From assembly GCA_963693305.1 (NCBI GenBank), contig OY855908.1, positions 25,111,993-25,175,992 on the forward strand: 64,000 nucleotides of DNA, written 5' to 3'. Source of the DNA: Meandrina meandrites (lineage: Eukaryota > Cnidaria > Anthozoa > Scleractinia > Meandrinidae). Position 1 is the first letter of the stretch. Each line of letters opens with the position of its first letter. Under the pieces are notes generated by a model that made no database searches, was not told the DNA's origin, and saw only the letters and a list, made by a program, of their open reading frames with translations. Position numbers and translations under genes: made by a program. Shown here piece after piece: positions 1 through 10,370 of this stretch.

Positions 1-60
1 TTCCATCGCTTTTTCGCTTTACAGCATTAACCGATGACGTCATTCCATAACGTCATCGCT

Positions 61-110
61 TAAAAATGCACAATTCACCTAAAATTTCGAGCTAAGCCGC
101 CGGACTACAA
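61..110. repeat. Isolated end of a dispersed inverted-repeat family
   Basis: The stretch containing TGCACAATTCACCTAAAATT and then CGAGCTAAGCCG is repeated almost exactly at about 56,570-56,605, where it forms one terminus of a MITE-like element. Only one end is visible here, so it is a solo terminus or the edge of a copy that starts before the window. The remaining sequence from 1 to 350 is non-coding. From about 115 on it resembles the 3' flanks of KLHL copies 2 and 3, including the shared stretch CTCTCGCTCTTACTGT. Confidence 0.5.
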
Positions 111-351
111 GCACTGCGGGCTCTCGCTCTTACTGTAATATTCAGTTATTCATGGTCTATTAGCTAAATATAGGAGCAAGTCAGTAATGTCGCTGTATTC
201 CAAACACCTAAAATATTCTAATATTATATTTCGAATGACTCAACACTTAATTATTTCTTAAAACATCACATTGCCTTTTTACCCATTATAACACATACAA
301 ATAAATATGAAAGGGACTTTATATCTTGCTTACATTTTTATCGTTTTAACA

Positions 352-2047
352 CTATGGACTTAGGTTATTAAGAACGCCGTTAAATACTCGAAGTGAACAA
401 CCTTTGAAAAAGTAATAATTATTTTGTCTTTTCCTGGTGAACACTTCCCCAGTACAGGGAATAGATGCCTTCTTGTTCCACTTGTTTTTTTCATGGTCGT
501 AGCACTCAATTGTAGTGCTAAATACTCCTGAAAGCGTGCGACCACCAAGCACATACAACGTTTCGTCAACCAACACCATGCTCCCTACAGTCCGACAATG
601 TGTCAAGCTGGCAATGAACTGCCACTCATCTGTTAGTATGTTGTAAACTTCACAAGACTTCAGTGCTTCCCGGCAAGTAACGTTTCGCTGGCCTCCAGCA
701 ATGAAAATCTTTTCGTTTTTACACGCACCAAAAGCGTGTGTCCTCGCCTCGTTCAAAGGCGCTATTTTTTGCCATTCGTCTACCTCGGTGTTGAATCTTG
801 CGCATTCCGAGAGGGGTTGCTGGGGGTTCCCTTCATTGGATTTCAAACCACCGATAACGTATATGTACCTGTCTACAGCCACGGCACAGAAATCTGCTTT
901 TTCAAGCCACTTAAACAACGGTGACAACGAATTTGAGTCAAAGTTGTATCTCCAAAGAGCGGTGACGTCACGATCCACTACAATAAAACAAATTTGGTTT
1001 TCGACAACCAACACATTCTCAAGTTTCGCTTCATTGAATGGCAGCTTTGAATCCAGTTTTGTCCACGGAGCTGGGGACCAGCGGTTCAAATCTGGGTCAT
1101 AGCATTGCGATCTGGTGATATCATAATCAGTAACAACCAACAACGTTTTGCGAAATGAAACTATATGCTTTACACTTGCTTTGATTTTAATCGCTGGAAC
1201 CACTTCTTTGTTGCTGAAAGATAAAAGCACGCGGGGTCATCACTAATGAAAACCGCGATTACGATAACATCTCTCTCCAGTGAGCTTCTTGGAGAATGTG
1301 GCCGTGGAACATTAACCTGATCAAAATATACTGAGCACATAATCCAGTTTAATGCATCACTCACACGTTTAGAGCAGTCTTCATTTTCTTCGACAAACTC
1401 GCTGGTCACGACATCGCTCAGTTAAGTGTCACGCGATATAGTCGTCAGTCGAACGTGACGAAACAGTTCGCCGAATTTAAGGCTTCGTTCGCTTTTCTCG
1501 TGATCAATCCATCTATGTATAATTTTAAAAACGTCCTCCTCCGCGTCAATCACAATGTCATTGCTTGAAATCCATTTTTCAACTTCATGGCTTGGCAAAT
1601 TTAGAAAGTCCTTAGATACAGCAACGGTGGTAAAGTTTAAGTTGATGAATTTCCGGGTGCTAGCGATGAGCTTTTCACATGAATACTGTTCTGCTATTGA
1701 GTAGTAAATTGAAATGCAGTTCACAGTGGTCATGTGTTGCTCGAGAAAATCCGCGGCTAAAGCTTTAAGGTCAAAAAGGAGAAGAAAATCTGAAATTTCG
1801 ATCAAGTTCACGGCATTCTCTTGAGTGGAAATCTGAACATTGCCAGTGTAAATAAACTGCAGAATATCTGCCATTTGAGACCCGATAATCCACTCCAGCC
1901 GAATAATTCCTTCATTATTCTCTTTCATGTCGCTGCTGAGAAGTTTTTGAAAGAAAGGACTCGCCTGTGAAAGAATATTTCTGTGAGCCTGGAACTCCTT
2001 TCCACCTTTCACCACCAAAGTTTATGTCAAATGGATTCTTGTAGATG
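352..2047 (-). pseudogene. BTB-BACK-Kelch (KLHL-like) paralog 1, frameshifted and cut by a transposon
   Basis: This is a broken member of the four-copy KLHL array. The 1422-2018 part keeps a BTB domain and most of a BACK domain, and the 352-1230 part keeps several Kelch repeats with the blades IYVIGG, IFIAGG and LYVLGG. The parts lie in different frames. Compared with copy 2, the reading frame is lost near 1,420 (a small deletion after the BACK motif RHVRLTTIS) and again near 1,200, and the C-terminus ends early. The 5' end is separated: a 6.1-kb Harbinger-like element sits a few codons downstream of the start, and the start-codon region resumes at 8,191. In the intact family the protein would be an adaptor for cullin-3 ubiquitin ligase. 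This copy cannot encode one. The order of the frameshifts and the insertion is unknown. Confidence 0.9.
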
Positions 2048-2270
2048 CTCCGTAAAAACTAAAATCTTAAATTAAGAGGTTCTGAGGTAAGATGGAGCTG
2101 TTATCTTAATGTGAGAATTATAATCATCTTAAATTAAGATCTATGTTCATCTTACTTTAATATGATAACGTCTTATTTAAAGAGTTCTGAGGTAAGATGA
2201 AATTTCATCTTAAAAAAAGATTCGAAACTTCTTAGCTAAGACGTTTTTTAATCTTAAGTTAAGGTGGCTC
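2048..2270. repeat. Left subterminal motif array of the Harbinger-like element
   Basis: Motifs of the form ATCTTAAATTAAGA, TAAGATG and TCTTAA recur every 15-30 bp in both orientations directly inside the left inverted repeat. Arrays like this in DNA transposons usually bind transposase or the accessory Myb protein. That role is inference here. The stretch TTCTGAGGTAAGATG occurs twice. Confidence 0.7.
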
Positions 2271-2353
2271 CATATAGTTTTATAACCACACGCACGCTGA
2301 TGATGCGAGCCTTCAGAAACTGCGCGCGCGCTGACGCAAGCTCAGCCGGCAAA

Positions 2354-2381
2354 CATGACGTTTACGGCAAACGGCAAACGG
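2354..2381 (+). promoter_or_regulatory. 28-bp sequence upstream of the transposase start, inverted upstream of the Myb gene
   Basis: The sequence CATGACGTTTACGGCAAACG followed by GCAAACGG lies about 120 bp upstream of the transposase ATG. Its exact reverse complement occurs at 6839-6866, about 760 bp upstream of the Myb-like ATG, so both convergent genes have it on their 5' side in the same relative orientation. A shared promoter element is the simplest reading. A relic of longer internal inverted repeats is the alternative. Confidence 0.55.
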
Positions 2382-2498
2382 CTGCTTGCGGTTTTCACGT
2401 TTCCCATTCGCCGTTCTGACTTGGTGAATTAAGCTTCACGTACACCCGGAAAAGACTGGAAACTAGTAAACAAGGCTGAGTGGCAACAATTTAGCAAC

Positions 2499-3943
2499 AT
2501 GGCGGCCAAACGGCGGTGAGTGTTACACAACCCGGAAAAGCCTTAAATTTCTTGCCTTCTGTTTTGTTCGTCCATTATCGAAACCTATTATTGATTATTT
2601 AATTTTATCTTCCCTTAATTAGGCGAGTTACAGAAGAACTTTTGCAGATAATGCTAGCTGAAGACGAAAGCAGTGGCGAAGAGTCGGATAGCAGTTCGGA
2701 TGAGGACTTGGAGCTGCTGTTGCTTGAGAATGTTTTTTCGTCAAGAGAGCTTGGTGCTCACCTCAACTTTCATGACATAAGCGATGATGATTTTGAGAGT
2801 TTGTTCAGGTGAACTTTGTAGCTGTATTTGTTGTGATTTAAGCTTGATCGCACGCGATTCGTGACACCATAAATTCAGCGTCACGAAAGAAACAAAAACG
2901 TACTGTAATAAGAAAGAAGCCAATTCACGATAAAACAAACCCAACCACGGCAAATTATCACAAAAAATTTGGAAACTTACACAGCTGATTTAGACCTTCA
3001 AAGAAAGAGAATTTCAAAATGCAAATAGTTAATTTTATTATGTTTACATTAATTAGTAATCAATGACCATCGATTTACAAGTTAAGAATTTAATAAACAA
3101 TTAAATGATCCAGGTCTTGTCTAACAGAGCAAGGGATGCTTGTACCTGTAATTAAGAAGTCCTTTTCTTAGAATATACCGTGCAGATAATTTTTTCTCAA
3201 TTAATGTTGTTTCTAGATATTTAGGGTACAATTGTAGAAAACCCTTTCTCTTGGCTCAAGTGAATGGAGTTTTTGTCATGTGCACATGACTGTTGTTTTG
3301 GCACAAGTGCTGATATTAGGCCATCCCCTTTTTTTCTCTGTTTAGCATCGTCCGACCAACCCAGATTTTCGCGTTTAAAAAAAAAAAAAAAAAGTTATGC
3401 AGAAGGCAATGACACATTATTTCAAACAAATGTCACTTTAATCCGAAACATAGGCAATTTTTTGCCATACAGTTTTGGTGGTTCATCCTTTTTTCACTGT
3501 TCTCTTTTGAGTTTAACCACAATGTCGATTTTTCCTTCCTCCATTGCCACCATGTTGACTTTATATCCACGTCTTGTTGTTTCCAGGCTCACGGATATGA
3601 CTCCTTTTACATTTTTTTTTTGTTTCTTTTTTTTTTCTTTTCCGACCGACCCACCCAAAATCAGAAAACGCGTTCGACAATAAACGAAAAAAAAAGGGGA
3701 TGGCCTGACCACTAAAAAATATTTCCATTTATCATATTTTTCCACAGATTTGGAAAACATCATTTTCTGAGATTAGTAGATGGACTGAAGCTTCCAGACT
3801 ACTACATCTGCCGACAACGGACTGTATATCCTGGAATGGAGGCATTGATGATCCTGTTACGAAGAACATATAATTTGTCTCATATTCATTGTCATAAACT
3901 GAATCAAAGGGCAATAAAAAATCAATCTGGTTTGAAAACTTGA
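2499..3943 (+). pseudogene. PIF/Harbinger transposase, N-terminal part only (three exons)
   Basis: Three exons fit in frame. Exon 1 is 2499-2515 (ATGGCGGCCAAACGGCG, then GTGAGT). Exon 2 is 2623-2808 (acceptor TTAATTAG, donor GTGAAC). Exon 3 is 3748-3943 (acceptor TTTTCCACAG). Together they encode about 132 residues: a basic start, an acidic Ser/Glu/Asp-rich stretch, then FGKHHFLRLVDGLKLPDYY and GMEALMILLRR. That last part matches the region just before the DDE domain in PIF/Harbinger transposases. After ILLRR the family similarity stops abruptly and a TGA follows about 24 codons later. None of the catalytic Asp/Glu motifs is present in the roughly 460 bp before the convergent Myb gene. Exon assignment is by eye. 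The intron before exon 3 carries a nested MITE. Confidence 0.75.
3319..3705. mobile_element. MITE nested in the transposase intron
   Basis: The ends are inverted: GGCCATCCCCTTTTTTT at left and AAAAAAAGGGGATGGCC at right. Both carry related subterminal sequence (GACCAACCCAGATTTTCGCG against GACCCACCCAAAATCAGAAA). The flanks are TTA and TGA, so a TTA/TWA-type 3-bp duplication is possible but not clean. No transposase is encoded. Confidence 0.65.
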
Positions 3944-4407
3944 AACCAAAAATAAATTTATACACCGACATACACAAAAATGTGTATGAACCCTGTGTGG
4001 CATACAATACTAAGGGTCTTGTGAACCCATATAGGCTGCCACATAATTGTTAGACAAGCCATATTGGTAGAATCAGTCAACACAGCTTAACTATGCAAAT
4101 ATTTAGGAGTCTGCATGAAGTATTTAATACTTGCTTTTAATGATTTCTTCAGACTTCCACCAATGTATTTTAAGAACCACCTGTATTTTTTAGGTTTGAA
4201 TAATCTACAGAGGCCATCAGATGATTACAACATTTAGCCCAGGTGCATTAAAGGCAACATAAAATAAATAAATATCAAACTTACAATATTAATTCATTTT
4301 CAATGGAACATTTTCTTGTAAATAATGATAAATGTATGTTCCAAAATTCAATGTTAATGTATGATTAAATTGTAAGGTACTGGGCTCGTATCATTAGAAA
4401 CAGGGCC

Positions 4408-6082
4408 TTAATCAAATAAATTATCTTGAGTGTTTGCTTGATTAGACATCATCTTCCACTTCATTTCTTCTAAAGCCATCCTTTTCTCTTCTAGCTGAAG
4501 TTTCCTTTCATCCAGGTTTAGTCTCCTCTCCTTAATTTTCATGTTGTTCTCATGCTTCGTGCTTAGATATACAAGCATTTGTGATGCGCCAGTGCGACCT
4601 TTTTTGCTTTTCTTTGAGCATCCTCAAATTATTAAATAATAGCAAAAATTGATATCATTACTAGTTATATCATTTGAAAATAATTATTGCTATAATGTGT
4701 ATTCTATTTTGTGTAATGATATATTATTACACTGCTGATTTAACAACTGCAAATTTCTGTTCAGATAAATGTACTTATTTCATTTAGGGCAAAAAATTAT
4801 ACGTAATGAAGAGTTCTTTAGCTTTTAATTTTAATTTCTGGCTCAGTTGTAAATTACATGTACATAAAGCAAATTATTTATTGTTAAGTAAGAACTTGCT
4901 GTAATGATTTTTATCAATCATAATAGAGCTTCAAAATGCATCTTTAAATTTCAAGACCCTTCCTGGGGGGATTATGGAAATTTAATGGAAGCACGCAATG
5001 AATATTATCATTATTTTTGTCAAAAACGATTCATTTCAGATTATATATTTCTTAATACCTGGAGAAAACAGATCGTCATCTTCCTTTTCATCTGGCTGAC
5101 TGCTAGCATCAGTCTTTAAATTCTCTGTAACAGGGGTAATCATGAGATCAAAGGGATGATTCTACAACATGATTCATTTGCATGTAGCTCAATGATAAAC
5201 TAAAAAGCAGAAGCAAAATGCATCAGCATTTTACACATCAACAATTATTACGTTTCCACTTACTGGCATACGTTTCCATTGCTGCTTTCCTCATGGCTAA
5301 GCCTTTCGATCTGTCTATCTCATCCTTTCTCTTTTGTTTTGCTGGCATGTCCTCAACGTATGAGGTAATATCCTCCAACAAAGTTTTAAGTTCGTCATAT
5401 TCCTCCTCAGTTCCAGATCTAAAATATACACAAGGAGTGAGAGTAAATAAAACTACCAGGCTTTTTTTTCAGACTATTTTCAACCTTTAGCTGACCTAAA
5501 AAAGTCTAAAGCCATTCACCGATCAATGACATTTTTAAATAGTCACCAATCTGTGTGAAAAAAAAAAACGTTCGAATTCAAGCAAAAGCTTTAAACACAA
5601 AGCAAAGGTAAACAAAGTCAACTAATAGTTTTTGAAATACACTTGCCAAAGTAAAATTACACATGAACAGGTTGAAAATACACGGAAAAGAAATGATGGC
5701 ACAATTAGACAACCGGCCGTTTCATGTAGCTAGAAAGGGATTTCTTTTGAGAGGTAATAAGAAGAGGTTTACCTAGAACTTTAACTAAAATAAACAGTTA
5801 AACTAAAGAAAGGAAACACCAGCAAATCGTACGAGTGGAGATTGACTTAACGTACCTTTTCAAAGCCTTCCGCTCTTCGGATTGGTATTTTTTTACCAGT
5901 AGATCGCTTCGTTCACGGCATCCTCGTCCTTTCAATTGCACTTGATTAATTTCCGTTGAAAATAAGCTCGAAAGAGACAATGCAATGTCCTCCCAATCGT
6001 CCGCTTTCGCGGGGCGCCGATGTATAACTTCTTTGCAAAGAGCGATATCGTGTTCCATTTTTGGCCATCGAAATGGTGCCAT
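4408..6082 (-). CDS. Myb/SANT-like DNA-binding protein of the Harbinger-like element
   Basis: A four-exon gene reads cleanly: 5856-6082, 5264-5418, 5059-5124 and 4408-4622, on the minus strand with GT-AG junctions and 663 coding bases including the stop (220 residues). Exon 1 carries a Myb/SANT-like helix-turn-helix at about residues 4-75, with the pattern RWPKMEHDIALCKEVIHRRP, DDWEDIA and KGRGCRERSDLLVKKY. The middle is acidic. The last exon has a basic patch (KKSKKGR) followed by a charged coiled-coil-like helix at about residues 165-205. Known Harbinger Myb-like partners escort the transposase to the nucleus and help it bind the element's ends. The same role is inferred here. It converges on the truncated transposase. 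No stop or frameshift was seen, so it may outlive its transposase and could be functional in trans or co-opted. Confidence 0.75.
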
Positions 6083-6134
6083 TGTCTGTAAAAATTAAAA
6101 CAACAACAACAACAAAAATGCTTGCTGTTACATT

Positions 6135-6512
6135 CTTTTTTTTATAAGAACCTTTTTTATAAGAACGTTGAGGCTGAGATTCGCACAAAATTTAAGAACA
6201 TGCTAAGAACATATCCCAGGTTGAGAGTCGGAGAACGACTTTATTTTGCCCATTTGTTTTAATTTTTTGTAAAATGAGCAGTATAAATGAATGCAAAACT
6301 GTGGTCCAACAAGAGTGCTTTTAAAAGAAATTTGTCCGCGGCACCAAATCAACAACTTCATACACCACATTCGGTGAACAATGCTGTTTGATACGTTTTC
6401 TGGTTTCGTCCGTATTGATTTAACGTCTTAAGAACATTTTCAGCCTTAAATCGTGAAAAAAATAAGAACGCTCAGCCTCGGCCCCAAAATTAGACGTTCT
6501 TATATAAGAAAA
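6135..6512. mobile_element. Possible nested MITE upstream of the Myb-like gene
   Basis: A left end with TTATAAGAACGTTGAGGCTG faces a right end whose reverse complement reads TTATATAAGAACGTCTAAT followed by GAGGCTGAGCGTTCTTA. AAGAAC motifs recur inside the interval. The repeats are offset and no target duplication was found, so the boundaries are approximate. Confidence 0.35.
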
Positions 6513-6838
6513 AAGAGTGTATTCAAACTTAGCGACGCACTTCGAAACCAAAAGAATAGTCCGGCTTTAACGAAGCTCACGGAACTTCTTTGCAGCATCT
6601 TTCCCGAAAACTTTCTTCGAGTCAACACGAGTTAATTGTTTGACGTAAAAAATGAAATTAAATTTTAGCTTTGCCTTGAAGCACACGACTGCTAATGCAC
6701 CACAACAACAGGAAAAAAATACAGTTCTTACTCACGTTTGTCGTTAACGCGAAACCTCTCCTCTCCACGTAAAAAACGGCAGAAAACAAACGGCAAACGT
6801 CAAAAACGGCGGGAAACATGGTCACGTGGTCATGCTTG

Positions 6839-6866
6839 CCGTTTGCCGTTTGCCGTAAACGTCATG
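6839..6866 (-). promoter_or_regulatory. Inverted partner of the 28-bp upstream sequence
   Basis: This is the exact reverse complement of 2354-2381, placed on the 5' side of the minus-strand Myb-like gene. Nearby CGGCAAACG/CGTTTGCCG repeats (6,770-6,860) suggest that the block was once longer. Confidence 0.55.
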
Positions 6867-7553
6867 CTTAACCTCTCTAATATCTCAAAGAAAATCTTTA
6901 TCCGCAGTAGAATTTTAACTTTTATAAGAACAGACAATGCTGTGTTGCATAAAACGCTCATTTAAAGCTGTAAATAAATGCAAACACTGCAAATATCATG
7001 AGAAACACTTTATTATGCTCACAAGTCCAAACAAAAACAAAACAAACAGAAAAAGATAAAAGTATTAAACGAGGGTCTTGGCTGTTTTAAAACGACGGTA
7101 ACGGTTCTGTGTTCAGTTTACCTTCAAACATACAGTCTGTTAATCCAAATTACTGGTAATTGTCTTCAATCTCCAAGTATTTTCTAGCAGCTCCGAGAAT
7201 ATCCTTTAGCGTTGAAGATTACACCTTTGTCAGGTGAAAACAGAATAACAGTTTAGTAAGGTCAGTAAACTTGCGAACTGAAACGAAAAACTTTGGCGCA
7301 TCAAAAAGCTGACAACATTTTCGGATCGAAATTAGCCAATCAAAACACTTGCTCAATTAAAACTGACGCCATTTTGGATCGAAATGAGCCAATCAAAAAA
7401 TTGTTCTGTTTCCCGAGAGGTCCGCCTTTCGGAAAAGAGCAATGGCCGTCAGTAAAACGTACTGGAACGAAAAATTCCGCCAATTTTGGCTGGAATTACA
7501 TGTGAGAAAACGGAACAGCAATTCTTCCGAAGTTCTTTTCAAAAAAATGTAAA

Positions 7554-7660
7554 CTACACGCTGAAGTAGTCCTCCTGGAAAGGCTGAAACGGAAAGTCGA
7601 AAATGTTCATGCCCTCATCTGTGGGCTGTGCTTGAATTCTGTTTACACTGTACATTTCTT
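7554..7660 (-). other. Possible terminal coding exon inside the Harbinger-like element
   Basis: On the minus strand a short open stretch ends GMNIFDFPFQPFQEDYFSV followed by a stop, preceded by a pyrimidine-rich tract and CAG acceptors. The composition looks protein-like, but I recognise no family and no upstream exon. It could be a captured host exon or chance. Confidence 0.2.
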
Positions 7661-7794
7661 GGCATAAAAAAAAACAATTACGGTACCAAAATTTTAGATT
7701 TCGACTCCACATGTACACAAGGTCGTAAAATCCTATATACAAACGTTAAGTTAGGTCCAGCGCATTGACTAAGAATATTGTAGATGCCATGCAC

Positions 7795-8188
7795 GACCTC
7801 AATTTAAGACGTAGCGCGTCTTTGTTAAGACGCTAACATCTTAACGATCTCCAAAGCGTCTTAAAATTTATTTAAGATGAGCAACCTGTCAATTTAAGAC
7901 GTTCTACGTCTAGGAATATGACAGTCGAGAGTTCATCATCTTAAAGAAAGAAGTAGTAATCTTAGATGAGAGGTTACATTCTTATTATAAAACACACCAG
8001 TCTTGTTTTAAGAGGCATTCAAAACCTTAGAGTAAGACAAACTTGAATCTTAAAAATAAATAAGACGTTGCTGTTTTAAGTTGAGATGTATTATCTTAAA
8101 CTAAGATCACTTCAGTCTTTATATTAGATGGTGGTTATCTTATGTAAGATGCTTATTATCTTAGTTTAAGATTTTAGTTTTTACGGAG
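7795..8188. repeat. Right subterminal motif array of the Harbinger-like element
   Basis: About 400 bp is packed with TCTTAA, TTAAGA, GTCTTAAA and TAAGATG motifs in both orientations, ending in the terminal inverted repeat. It is longer than the left array, so the two ends are asymmetric. Confidence 0.65.
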
Positions 8189-8190
8189 TG

Positions 8191-8962
8191 ATCTTCAGAC
8201 ATTTTTCCTTGCTCACAGAATATATAGTTAGGCTGTTTTTAAGCGTCGATTAATGCTTGGTTTAACATGGGAGCATTTGTTGGAATCTCTTGCAGCTGTT
8301 CGCGCTTGTTGCAAATTATACTTGCATGGCAATAAAGAAGAGATTCGGGTAGCAGGCAACTGTGTAGCAACCTTCCTTCCTTACAAAAGCAAATGTTTGT
8401 GATCAAGTCCGCGATAGCTACATTACGTGCTATCATTCAAGAATACGTCTTTTTAGAAATTTGCATAATGGTCTGAGGTGTAAACTATCCATAGCTAGCG
8501 GAAGCCGTGCAGTTATGCACGGAGAGAAAGTCGCAGGAACTCAAATGGGACAGTACCGAGCTTTTTCAATGTGTACGTGCAAGTGTGGGCGTTTAGGTGC
8601 CAACGAGAATGACGTAAGAAGTTTATCAAACCATGGTTATTCGGCTATAAGACGTGGCGAAGATGAAATGCAAGCGATGGAGCGTAATCGCTTTGGCTAT
8701 CTGCCAAGATCCCTGATGTTGTGCAACGAAATGAGGAAGTATTCGATCACGCGGCACCAAACTAATGTTCATTATTTGTGAAGAAGTCACGCGCATGCGC
8801 ACGTTTTCACACACCTCCAGCGTAGGTACGCGTTGATGCATGTTGATGAGGTTTCAGTGCGGAACAGGCTGGAAAGTGGAGGAATAATGACGCGCTGACC
8901 AGAAAGGAACAACTGTTATGAAGAGTACTAAAAGCAAACACCATGAACAAGGTTTGCCTTAA
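8191..8962 (-). other. Displaced 5' end and duplicated upstream region of KLHL copy 1
   Basis: The block begins with GATCTTCAGACAT, the start-codon region of the KLHL reading frame (Met-Ser-Glu-Asp), and continues with the upstream sequence shared by copies 2, 3 and 4 (for example GCTTGGTTTAACATGGGAGC). It was once contiguous with 2047 and is split off by the Harbinger-like insertion. Unlike the other copies it lacks an internal segment of roughly 140 bp (ATTTCCTCACTTATTCTGCC...), because GATCACGCGG is joined directly to CACCAAACTAATG near 8,750. Confidence 0.7.
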
Positions 8963-9421
8963 AGGGACATGGTCAGCTTTGTGGCCGCGCTGACCTGGAC
9001 CCTAGTTTTCTCACTTTGAAAGAAGTCCACCTCAACCCGAAATCAAAAATACGCTTCGAGTACATCTCAAAATCCGCTTCAATCTTCTCAGTGTCTTACT
9101 CGATTTTCCATCCTTTACTAAAAACCTGTTTCTGAGTGTCCTTTTGGTCATCCTATGCTATTACTATATCATATTTGGTTAAAAACAGTATGGATCGCGT
9201 CTCCAAAAGAACATGAAAAGAAGAGGTGGGAAGCATGAAAGCGCCGGCGGAAAGAATCGCCTCCGTTAACCAAAATAATGAAAGAAATTAACCAAAAACA
9301 TTGGACAGCAAATCACTATTATATATGTTTGCAAAATCGCGTTTCTCGACCTGGCAAAAGGTCCGTACATTTTGTAAACGATTCGAACGTGGCGTCATCA
9401 AGCTCTAGTGCTCGATTTGGA

Positions 9422-9714
9422 CATAGTTAATAGAGGGGAAATGGCTAGGAAGCCCGGCAAACATCAAAGGAGTAAACAAAGAGGCCAAGATTTAGGTTGG
9501 AAGGTCCACGACCGTGCACATCTTTTGTTTTGCACTCATACACTATGCATGAATTACGTAATGGCAATGTTTCTATTGGTTAGTTGCATGAACACCCGTA
9601 ACCACAAATTGTATTTTGTCAGGTTTTGTGCACGGTTCACCCCCAAAATAGGGAACAAAAACCTATAACAAAGAACTTTGCCAGGCTTCCTAACCATTTC
9701 CCTCTATTAACTAT
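9422..9714. mobile_element. MITE with about 38-bp inverted repeats and ATTTGGA duplication
   Basis: The left end CATAGTTAATAGAGGGGAAA continues TGGCTAGGAAGCC. The right end is its near-exact inverse, finishing CCTCTATTAACTATG. ATTTGGA flanks both sides (GATTTGGA if the adjacent base is counted), which fits a 7-8 bp target duplication. CA...TG termini and an 8-bp duplication would suit hAT. The roughly 290-bp interior has no coding capacity. Confidence 0.85.
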
Positions 9715-9953
9715 GATTTGGAGCTCAAACGAATACATCAACACAACAAATAATGTTATAAGCTCTACTTTAATTCTTCAATATCATTAGGAATGATGAC
9801 CTGCCTGTTCAATTTCACATTACAACTGAGTCAAGTTTCAATGCCTGCATTTTAATTTGAATAATTTCAACTACACGAGCAAATACAAACGCGGCGCGGC
9901 GAAATAAAAACAACTATGCCAACGTAACGATACATACTTTGATGCATCGTACG

Positions 9954-10370
9954 CCCGGGGGGGGTACTTGGACCAATCTTTGTTGGGTATGTGCCGCTGG
10001 TCTCTCAGAACCCCTACCCCATTATAGTCATATTCTATGGCCAATTATAGACCCCATCTTAGTCACTTTTGGGTAAATGTAATTTTCACGACCCCAACTT
10101 AGTCACTTAATGGGAGCCGTTTGTCAAATATTAAACAACAGCAATGAATACGGTAACATTTTTTTTTTCGGCGAATCTTTCCGTTTATAAATCACAACTT
10201 GCCAGATTTTTCTTACTCTCAAAATCCCGCAAAAGTGTGACCCCATTCTAGTCACCCTATAAAAAATGCTTGAAAAAGCGGCCCCATTATAGTCAGTCCT
10301 GTCGTGAAAATGCGACCCCATCCAGCGGCACATCCCCATTAGCCCATTTATAGGAAGTGCCCCCCCCGGG
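9954..10370. mobile_element. hAT-type MITE with perfect 8-bp duplication ATCGTACG
   Basis: The element starts CCCGGGGGGGGTACTT and ends AAGTGCCCCCCCCGGG. ATCGTACG flanks it at 9946-9953 and 10371-10378. The interior carries at least five copies of a motif like GACCCCATTATAGTCA spaced irregularly, plus an inverted GTGCCGCTGG/CCAGCGGCAC pair. The 8-bp duplication points to hAT mobilisation. Confidence 0.9.

Larger units (their letters stand above)
2048..8188. mobile_element. Harbinger-like DNA transposon, internally deleted, inserted in KLHL copy 1
   Basis: The ends are inverted copies beginning CTCCGTAAAAACTAAAATCT. Host KLHL sequence reads straight across the junctions (AGATG at left, TGATCTTCAG at right, matching AGATGATCTTCAG in copies 2-4), so the element is bounded to within a base or two. 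Only TG is duplicated, not the TWA usual for Harbinger. Inside are a plus-strand transposase fragment (2499-3943) and a minus-strand Myb/SANT-like gene (4408-6082). That is the two-gene layout known for animal Harbinger elements. The DDE catalytic core is missing, so this copy is non-autonomous. About 200 bp at the left end and 400 bp at the right end are packed with TCTTAA/TTAAGA-type motifs. The rest (6,520-7,790) shows no confident gene. Confidence 0.85.

Noticed and set aside
701..1102. Plus-strand open frames across the KLHL copies (also 12,317-12,577, 12,966-13,166 and 20,283-20,574)
   Set aside because: They are antisense shadows of conserved KLHL coding sequence and follow its degeneracy.
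3494..3763. Lys-rich minus-strand frame in the nested MITE
   Set aside because: It spans poly-A/T runs of the MITE and an exon of the opposite-strand transposase, so it is not a gene.
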